Assembly (NCBI RefSeq): GCF_051020975.1
Contig: NC_135046.1
Span: 744,001-808,000 of the forward strand
DNA: 64,000 nucleotides
Direction of reading: 5' to 3'
Source of the DNA: Osmia lignaria lignaria
Lineage: Eukaryota > Arthropoda > Insecta > Hymenoptera > Megachilidae
The first letter of the stretch is position 1, and each line of letters begins with the position of its first letter. Of this stretch, positions 1 through 6,214 are shown piece by piece. The notes under the pieces were generated by a model that worked only from the letters and a program-made list of their open reading frames with translations, was not told the DNA's origin and made no database searches. A program made the position numbers and the translations under genes.

Positions 1-562
1 CTACATTAGATATAATGTAATATACTGATTCCTTCCCACAGATCAATGTACATTTATTAACCACATCATTATTACCATATCTACATTAGATATAATGCAA
101 TATACTGATTCCTTCCGACAGATCAATGTACATTTAATAACAATATCATTGGTACTATATCTACAGTCTATGTAATGTAATATATTGATTCATTCCCACA
201 GATCAATGTACCTACGTTTAGTACCAATGTCACTATTACCATATCTACACTAGATATAATGTAATATACTGATTCATTCCCACAAATCAATGTACATTTA
301 ATAACAATATCATTATTACTATATCTACATTAGATATAATGTCATATACAGATTCATTCCCACAGATCAATGTACATTTAATAACAATATCATTAGTGCT
401 ATATCTACATTAAATATGTAATGTACATTAAAAAACAATATCATTTTTACCATATTTACATTAGATATAATGTAATATACTGATTCCTTCCCACAGATCA
501 ATGTACATTTAATAATCATATCATTAGTACCATATCTACATTCGATATAATGTAATATACTG
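1..562. repeat. AT-rich 80-bp satellite, left flank of the retrotransposon
   Basis: These are about seven tandem monomers with the conserved core CCCACAGATCAATGTACATT. They include one 84-bp variant (around 165-245) and one 51-bp variant (around 404-454). The whole segment aligns at a constant offset of 15,512 with 15,513-16,074 with only a few substitutions, including the rare reading 'ctacagtctatg' in both. It ends at the ACTG duplicated by the insertion. The small minus-strand open frame here is translated satellite, not a gene. Confidence 0.95.
559..562. other. Target-site duplication, left copy (ACTG)
   Basis: ACTG directly precedes the LTR terminus TGTGAC and is repeated directly after the other terminus GTTACA at 9875-9878. 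Removing the element and one ACTG restores a normal satellite monomer (...aatatACTGattaattt...). Four-base duplications are usual for Ty3/gypsy integrases. Confidence 0.9.
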
Positions 563-980
563 TGTGACCCTCTTCGGGGGTTCACTCTATACGGAATTTC
601 CTTTCGCCGACTTTACTCTACGATTTTCTCTCTTTCTCACAAACGTTGAGCGCCAGCCACTCGCTGTGGCGATTTGAATCAAAAAAGGGGAAAAGGGGGG
701 TGATTGGGGGTATCTTACAGGGGATGGGTCTCGGGGCACTTACGTCCGTACAATACTTCGCGGGGGAGTACGCAAGGAGGATTAGTGTGGGAAGGGAAAT
801 CTCTAGGGTCGGGAGGGGTTCGCAGGAAAGTTCGTCTACGTTACGCGAATGAGGAAAACTTCGTGTTTGGAAAATAAAAGGGGGACTCGCCCCTATGTCG
901 AACAGCGCGCGGGCGGAGAAGGTAGCCGTTGCCTCGATCTCGCTAATACAATAATTACGATAAGGGACTCACCCAAAACT

Positions 981-1057
981 TCTCGCTCTCTCTCTTACTC
1001 TCTCTCTACCGCTTTCCAAAATCTCTCTATTGCTTCCCAAAATCTCTCTATCACTCG
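981..1057 (-). promoter_or_regulatory. GAGA-rich tract in the LTR
   Basis: On the sense strand this is a run of GAGAG motifs (plus-strand CTCTCTCTC at about 986-1008) followed by two near-identical units of about 22 nt containing CAAAATCTCTCTAT. In insects GAGAG is the binding site of GAGA factor (Trithorax-like), which opens promoters, so a cis-regulatory role is plausible. The same tract is at 9291-9367 in the other LTR. No binding data can be inferred from sequence alone. Confidence 0.4.
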
Positions 1058-1080
1058 CAACGCTAGCCTCGGGCTCAAGT

Positions 1081-1117
1081 GACGGTTCGCCGTCGCTGCT
1101 GCGACGACGAAACCGTC
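1081..1117 (-). promoter_or_regulatory. Nested hairpin in the LTR
   Basis: GACGGTT (1081-1087) pairs with AACCGTC (1111-1117). Inside it CGTCGC (1091-1096) pairs with GCGACG (1101-1106) around the loop TGCT. This gives 13 base pairs in 37 nt. The identical structure is at 9391-9427. It lies about 450 nt into the LTR, close to where the ATG-free stretch begins, so it could sit in the transcript leader. Its role is unknown. Confidence 0.5.
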
Positions 1118-1565
1118 GCGGGATGGTTTTGGGGAGGGGATGGGACTAGGAAGGGGGCCTCTTCCGGCAACGGGATAAATCGATTATCGATCTTCGATAC
1201 ACCGGTGCTCGGGGTCGATGGGGCTGGCGGATATCCCGCGATGACGGGTGGGCTGAGGTCTTCGGGCTCGGCGACAGATGGCTCCGGGTGGACGTTTTGC
1301 ATCAGTTGGGCAGCTTCGTCTATTTCTTCGGAGTCCCATGTTGCTCCGTTTCCTTGGAGGAAGGGTAGGGGTCTGTCGCCGGCCTCGTAGCTCCTTCTGC
1401 GGGTATTCCTCGTACGTCTTCCGTCGCCTTCATCGGCCCGCCACCGGTGAGCAGGGGGGAAAGGGTTAGGTGAGGGAAGGGTTACGGGTGGTTTTGGGGT
1501 GGAATTGTAAAGTGGGAAAAGCGCAGCGATTGTAACGGGGGGGGCACGGGTGTCACCACGTTACA

Positions 1566-1580
1566 ACACCCCCCCGCCTT
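1566..1580 (-). other. Polypurine tract (plus-strand primer)
   Basis: On the sense strand AAGGCGGGGGGGTGT lies immediately before the 3' LTR start TGTAAC. Twelve of 15 bases are purines with a run of seven G. Its position directly against U3 is where retroelements keep the RNase H-resistant primer for second-strand synthesis. The tract is short and interrupted, so its exact limits are uncertain. Confidence 0.6.
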
Positions 1581-2221
1581 GACCGGAAACGGTGGATGCA
1601 ACGGAAAAGGGAAGAGAAAGGGAAACAATAACTGCGGGGAAAGGCGTACAGTCGTGGTGTTGTCGCGGTCACTCACGCTTCCATGTTGCGCTCTCATTCA
1701 AGGGGGGGTCGCGGACGCGAGCGACCCTCCTGTTGCCGTTCCTCTTGTGAGGTGGGTTTTAAGCTGCACCTGTAAGGAAACGAATTAACATCTGGCCGAA
1801 CAAAAGAAGGGGGTTACATTCTGGGGCGGAATTTTGTATAAGTCTTTTACCTGATTTTCCTCGCGGACTTTGTACTGAGCTTTGTTTTGTGAGGGTTAGG
1901 GGAGGACTGGGTGAGGAGGGTCCTCTTAGATTGCTTGGAAGGGGGAGGTCAGTCTTTGTCGCGTCCGTCCGTGTCTGTCTTAGATTATGGCGACATTGGG
2001 ATTTTGTCGAGATTGTTAATAAACGTTTCGATATCCCACGTTTCAATACGGGTCACGCGGTGAAGCCGCAGAAAACTGTCGTGGTCCGTTTGTCCCTGTC
2101 TGGGTCGGTCGTCCAAAAAAAAAAAAAATAGAAAAAAAATGGTCATTGTTCTTTAATCTATTATCGTCACTTACCGCCCGCGTATGGAGAGAATGAAAAA
2201 ACAAAATTTTATTTCACTTTA
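1581..2221 (-). other. 3' untranslated region of the retrotransposon, no env
   Basis: This stretch between the pol stop and the polypurine tract has no convincing frame. The largest minus-strand frame (1759-2046, 95 codons) has no recognisable domain and no membrane segment, so there is no envelope gene. It contains two long A runs on the plus strand (2115-2128 and 2132-2139, poly-T in the RNA), and AATAAA on the sense strand at 2208-2213 and at 2218-2223, the latter overlapping the pol stop. A 34-nt stretch (2056-2089) resembles the RNase H motif of pol. Confidence 0.75.
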
Positions 2222-5200
2222 TTAGTCATTATTCGTTCCCCGGTTTTCCGAGGATTGTGCGCCAAATTTGTTACCCCTCTTCGGGGTTTGATATTTATTG
2301 GTTGTTGGGAGTTTTGTAGGTTGAGGAATATGTAAGGACATGAGGGGGGGTATGGAGGGTTGTTCCGTTCTGATTACGTTCATTAGGGGGTTAAGGGGGT
2401 ATTTTCGGGGCCGTCCTCGTCCTCGACGAGGTGGTTGAGGGGGATGTGGTTGGAAGGGTATGGTTTGTGTGGGATTTGGGAGTACTTGGGTTTTCCGGGG
2501 CCTCCCTCGTCTTCTACGAGGGGGTGGAGTAGGGATGGGTACAGGAATTGTATTTTGCTGGTTGTCCGAGAGCCTCGGGATTTTCCTGGGTCTCCCGCGC
2601 CCTCGGCGGGGGAGTGGAGCAGGAGCGGGTGGTGTGTGTATGATCTGTGGAACGTGTTGGGGTGCTGGGATTTTCCGGGGCCTTCCCCGTCCTCGGCGAG
2701 GAGGCAGAGCGGGGATAGGGGTGGAAGGGGGAGTTTGTGCGGGTGTTGGATGGGGTGTTGATCGGGTGGGAATGTCGAGGGGTTGTGAGGAAGGTCCTGG
2801 TTGTGAAATATCATTAACATTTTGACTTATTGAAAGGTTTTCGGACATTGCATCGTCAAAGTTTGGAGGGGGTCGGAAGGGTTTAAGATCCTTGATGTGA
2901 ACTTTTGGAATGGTATTTCCGTCGGAACCTTTTAGTTCATAAACTACGGGGGAAAGGATTTTGGAGATTGTGTAGGGACCTGAAAATTTCGGGGCTAGTT
3001 TGGATGCAAAACTGTGGGCGGCGGAGGAAAGAATTCGTTGGCGTCTCATGACGAGGTCACCAATTTGGTAACGGTCGTCACGACGCCCTTGGTTATAATA
3101 GGAAGCTTGGCGGTAGGAAGCCCTTTCTAGATTTCTGTGAACTATATCGTATAAAAGGGTTAAGCGGGAAATGCGGTTGGACCATTCTTGGGGATTTCGG
3201 GGAGTTATTAAGGAATCCGATTTAATCTCGTGGCGGAGGTTTTGGATGGGACGAGGGTTTCGACCAAAATTGAGGAATGCGGGAGAAACGAGGGAAGAAG
3301 AATGTACGGCGGTATTATAGGCAAAACAAAATTCAGGAAGGTGTCTATCCCAGTTTCGGTGGTCTTCTCCAACAAACGTCGTTATCATTGTTTTAAGGGT
3401 TCGATTAACTCTTTCGACGGGATTGGCTTGGGCATGGTAAGGAGGAATTGTCGTTTGTTTGATTCCGTACGTCGTCAGTCTGTTCGTTACGTCTCTGTTA
3501 CAAAATTCGGTACCGTTATCTGTAAGAAGGAATTTGGGGCATCCCCATCGGTGGAGGACGAGGGATTCAAAAGCGGAAAGGATTGGTTTGGCAGAGGCTT
3601 TATGGAGGGGTTTTACTTCAATATATTTCGTGAAAAGGTCTTGGAAAACGAGGAGATATTTATTTTGGGATTTGCTAGGAGGGAAGGGACCCATGATATC
3701 AGCAGCCACGACGGTCCAGGGCGCCTCCACCGGGCGTTCCCTCATCAGCCCCGCCGGTGGCCGCTGCAGGACTTTACTTTGCTGGCATTGGAGACACCGT
3801 CTGACGAATTGGACCACGTCCTGGAACATTCCAGGCCAATAGAAGTCCTGCGTCAGACGGTGATACGTTTTATCTATGCCAAGGTGACCGGATTGGGGAG
3901 GATCGTGGGCGTCGGACAGGGCTCTTGGGCGGGAGGAGAGGGGGAGGACTAGTTTCCAACCATCAAGGTCGGGTACTATGGGATCTAGGAGGGAATTGGG
4001 ACGGTGGTAGTAAAGTCGGTTGTCTACAATTGTCCAGTCGGGATATTTGGAGGGGAAATCACTAACGTCACGAAGCTTATTGGAGTACCAGGGATCGGGA
4101 TCGTTGCCAACGGCGGCCATGCCGCCCACTGGGTCGCCGTACATTCGGGAGAGAGCGTCTGGCACGACGTTGTGGGTTCCCCTTCGGTGGACGATTTTCA
4201 TGGGTTGACCTTGAAGGGTCAATGCCCACCGGGCTAATCGTCCAGTTGGGTCCTTAAGGTGGTGAAGCCACCGGAGACTGTTGTGGTCCGTCACCACGGT
4301 AATTTCGGACCCTTCAACGTAAGGACGGAATTTTTGGGTCGCCCACACGACGGCCAGACACTCCCTTTCCGTTACGGAGTAATTTCTCTCCGCACGGGTG
4401 AGGGAACGGCTCGCGTAGGCTATCGGGTGCTCTTCACCGTCTACGGTTTGTACGAGAACTGCCCCGATAGCCGTATCGCTAGCGTCGGTTTGGAGGGAAA
4501 AGGGAAGGGTAAAGTCAGGGCGGGCTAGGACGGGAGTTTTGGTTAGGGCATTTTTCAGGGTTTCAAACGCGGATTGTTGCTCGGGACCCCATTCCCAAGC
4601 GACATCCTTTTGTAGGAGGCGGGTAAGGGGAGTTTGGTCTTTGGAGACATCTTTTAGAAATCGGGAGTACCATTTAACCATTCCAAGGAAACGTCGGAGT
4701 TGTTTGAGGGTTGTGGGAGGGGGATAGGAAAGGATGGGTTCAATTTTTTCAGGATCGGCTATCATGCCGTCCTTATTTATTAAGAAGCCGAGGTATCGGA
4801 CCTCGGAACAACAAAATTCGCTCTTTTCGCGATTGATTTCTAAATTTGCTTCCCTCAAACGGGTTAAAACTTTCGCGAGCCATTCTAAGTGTTCCTCGTA
4901 CGTTTCGGTCGCGATTACCACGTCGTCTAAGTACGCGAAAATGTGCGGCTCCCAATCGGGGGTGATTAACTTATCCATAATGCGTTGGAAGGTTGCGGGG
5001 GCGTTGGTGAGGCCGTAGGGCATACGGGTAAATTGGAAAAGGCCTCTACCGGGGACTGCGAAAGCAGTGATTTCTTTACTGGAGGGGTCAAGGGGAACTT
5101 GGAAATAGGCTTGGCTGAGGTCTAACTTGGAGATATAACGGGCGGTTCGGAGGCTATCAAGGATACGGTCCATACTAGGGAGGGGATAGGCGTCTTTTTT

Positions 5201-6214
5201 GGTGACTTTGTTAACGTCACGGTAGTCTATGCAAAATCTATAGGAGCCATTGGGTTTGGGGATTAGGACAGGGCGGCTGCACCAAGCGCTAGAGGAGGGT
5301 TCAATTATGCCTGCCTGGAGCATAGAATCGACTTCCTTTTGTGCAGCCTCTAAAACGCGGGGAGCCATACGGCGGGGGCGTTGTTTTATAGGAGGGTGAC
5401 CTTGAACGTCGATGGAATGGGTGACGAGAGGGGTGGTTCCTAAGGTGCTGGATGGGGGTGGAATGAGGTGGTCGAGCAGGGTTCGAACTCCCGAGATTTC
5501 CTCGGGACTTGCTTCGGAGAGCCCTGCGCAGGCGGGGTTCATGGGAAAGGAGTGGGTTACGGATTCGGGGTAAAAGGGGTGACGAGGTCCATTCGGGGTC
5601 CGCCACGACCTTAGATCTCCGTCGATGGTTACTCCAAATCGAGTGATAAAGTCCATTCCCAGGACGACCTCATACCCCAATGACTCGCTTGCGCGGAGGG
5701 GGAGGTTATGGATTTCGTCATCGATCTGGATCGCGACGGTGACTTCTCCGAGGATTCTCTCTGTCACGTTGTTGGCTAGGATCATGCAGGCTTGGGAGGG
5801 GATCAGGTGGGATGCAAATAGTTGAGCGATTCTGGGACCTGCATAAGAATGGGTTGCGCCTGTATCTAGGAGGGCTTGGAAGAGGTATTTCCCGTGTTGC
5901 ACGGGGAGGAAAATGCGATTATCGCCTGGGTAGGGTTCTGTACGGGACTCTGCCGAGGGGGGTTTCGTTGGGGTGGGGATAGGGGCGGTTGGAAGGAATG
6001 TTGGTGTATGTCCCACACGGGATCCGGGATGGTGGATCGGTGGTTTCGGGGAGGTTGCGTCGACCCTTACCGCCGACCTCCGCGTGCGTTTCCCGACGAG
6101 CAATTCGGGCACTCCGGTGCGATTACGTCGAACGTTCCGCACCGGAAGCAGAATTTCCTCCTCGGCCGTTGGCAAGAGCCAAACCAGTGTCCCGTTTGGC
6201 CACAGTTCCAACAT
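2222..6214 (-). CDS. pol: Pol polyprotein: protease, reverse transcriptase, RNase H, integrase, AT-hook tail
   Basis: The frame has 1,330 codons and lies in the -1 frame relative to gag, overlapping it by 148 bp. The Met at 6214 is probably not a start, because it reads through gag zinc-knuckle DNA; Pol is more likely made by frameshifting at 6088-6094. Domains in order: retropepsin with DTGA at 117-120 and GMDFI at 186-190; reverse transcriptase about 265-490 with LDLSQAYF (Asp365) and YLDD at 428-431; RNase H about 560-690 with TDAS (Asp577), Glu618, TDHN (Asp643) and DALSR; integrase with zinc-binding His770, His777, Cys807, Cys810, catalytic Asp839, Asp899, Glu934, and a GPY module near 1078-1115. 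Residues 1120-1330 are a proline-rich basic tail with four RGRPRK AT-hooks. It copies element RNA into DNA in virus-like particles and integrates it. All catalytic residues are intact. There is no chromodomain. Confidence 0.96.
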   Translation of the reverse strand: MLELWPNGTLVWLLPTAEEEILLPVRNVRRNRTGVPELLVGKRTRRSAVRVDATSPKPPIHHPGSRVGHTPTFLPTAPIPTPTKPPSAESRTEPYPGDNRIFLPVQHGKYLFQALLDTGATHSYAGPRIAQLFASHLIPSQACMILANNVTERILGEVTVAIQIDDEIHNLPLRASESLGYEVVLGMDFITRFGVTIDGDLRSWRTPNGPRHPFYPESVTHSFPMNPACAGLSEASPEEISGVRTLLDHLIPPPSSTLGTTPLVTHSIDVQGHPPIKQRPRRMAPRVLEAAQKEVDSMLQAGIIEPSSSAWCSRPVLIPKPNGSYRFCIDYRDVNKVTKKDAYPLPSMDRILDSLRTARYISKLDLSQAYFQVPLDPSSKEITAFAVPGRGLFQFTRMPYGLTNAPATFQRIMDKLITPDWEPHIFAYLDDVVIATETYEEHLEWLAKVLTRLREANLEINREKSEFCCSEVRYLGFLINKDGMIADPEKIEPILSYPPPTTLKQLRRFLGMVKWYSRFLKDVSKDQTPLTRLLQKDVAWEWGPEQQSAFETLKNALTKTPVLARPDFTLPFSLQTDASDTAIGAVLVQTVDGEEHPIAYASRSLTRAERNYSVTERECLAVVWATQKFRPYVEGSEITVVTDHNSLRWLHHLKDPTGRLARWALTLQGQPMKIVHRRGTHNVVPDALSRMYGDPVGGMAAVGNDPDPWYSNKLRDVSDFPSKYPDWTIVDNRLYYHRPNSLLDPIVPDLDGWKLVLPLSSRPRALSDAHDPPQSGHLGIDKTYHRLTQDFYWPGMFQDVVQFVRRCLQCQQSKVLQRPPAGLMRERPVEAPWTVVAADIMGPFPPSKSQNKYLLVFQDLFTKYIEVKPLHKASAKPILSAFESLVLHRWGCPKFLLTDNGTEFCNRDVTNRLTTYGIKQTTIPPYHAQANPVERVNRTLKTMITTFVGEDHRNWDRHLPEFCFAYNTAVHSSSLVSPAFLNFGRNPRPIQNLRHEIKSDSLITPRNPQEWSNRISRLTLLYDIVHRNLERASYRQASYYNQGRRDDRYQIGDLVMRRQRILSSAAHSFASKLAPKFSGPYTISKILSPVVYELKGSDGNTIPKVHIKDLKPFRPPPNFDDAMSENLSISQNVNDISQPGPSSQPLDIPTRSTPHPTPAQTPPSTPIPALPPRRGRGRPRKIPAPQHVPQIIHTPPAPAPLPRRGRGRPRKIPRLSDNQQNTIPVPIPTPPPRRRRGRPRKTQVLPNPTQTIPFQPHPPQPPRRGRGRPRKYPLNPLMNVIRTEQPSIPPLMSLHIPQPTKLPTTNKYQTPKRGNKFGAQSSENRGTNND
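2259..2287 (-). other. Degenerate copy of the LTR end plus primer-site junction inside the pol 3' end
   Basis: The plus strand reads GCGCCAAATTTGTTACCCC followed by TCTTCGGGG. The true junction at 8863-8890 reads GCGCCAAATTTGTGACCC followed by TCTTCGGGG. They differ by one substitution and one extra C. The match covers the first bases of the primer site, the AATT spacer and the LTR terminus. Here it is translated as part of the last 20 codons of pol. Confidence 0.6.
2402..2704 (-). repeat. Four 90-bp coding repeats, each encoding an AT-hook
   Basis: Blocks at 2402-2434, 2492-2524, 2582-2614 and 2672-2704 are exactly 90 bp apart. They encode the near-identical peptide P-P-R-R-G-R-G-R-P-R-K (one has L for the first P, one has R for the first G). 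This corresponds to residues 1171-1181, 1201-1211, 1231-1241 and 1261-1271 of Pol. GRP flanked by basic residues is the AT-hook of HMGA-type proteins, which binds the minor groove of AT-rich DNA. The linkers between hooks are proline-rich and have diverged, while the hooks have not. Confidence 0.9.
6050..6094 (-). promoter_or_regulatory. Programmed -1 ribosomal frameshift signal between gag and pol
   Basis: The sense-strand heptamer GGGAAAC occupies 6094-6088 and is in the right phase of the gag frame (G GGA AAC), the X XXY YYZ form used for -1 slippage. Six nt downstream GGAGGT (6081-6076) can pair with ACCTCC (6055-6050), closing a 20-nt loop that contains the gag stop. Slipping there moves ribosomes into the pol frame 19 nt before the gag stop is reached. 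The spacing and motif fit retroviral and Ty3/gypsy frameshift sites. The stem is short, and an additional pseudoknot pairing cannot be judged by eye. Confidence 0.8.

Larger units (their letters stand above)
563..1565 (-). repeat. 3' LTR of the retrotransposon
   Basis: This 1,003-bp direct repeat matches the LTR at 8873-9874 at offset 8,310. The only difference I see is a G-run near 1537-1544, which has 8 G here and 7 G in the other copy. Termini on the plus strand are TGTGAC...GTTACA, the short inverted repeat typical of LTRs. I see no TATA box or AATAAA on the sense strand inside it. It contains a GA-rich tract, a nested hairpin and an open frame across the U3 part, listed separately. Confidence 0.97.

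Noticed and set aside
646..1082. Plus-strand frames in the LTRs (646-852, 849-1082 and their copies at 8956-9392)
   Set aside because: They are antisense to the element, have low-complexity CT-derived peptides, and no supporting feature.
1759..2046. Candidate env or accessory gene between pol and the 3' LTR
   Set aside because: At 95 codons it has no signal peptide, membrane segment or cysteine pattern, so it does not support an envelope protein.
2383..2825. Open frames of 108-145 codons in other frames over the AT-hook region
   Set aside because: They are shadows of the 90-bp coding repeat, whose period is a multiple of 3 and keeps several frames open. The pol frame carries the recognisable domains.
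3230..3952. Plus-strand frame of 240 codons antisense to integrase
   Set aside because: It mirrors conserved integrase DNA and has no recognisable domain or promoter.
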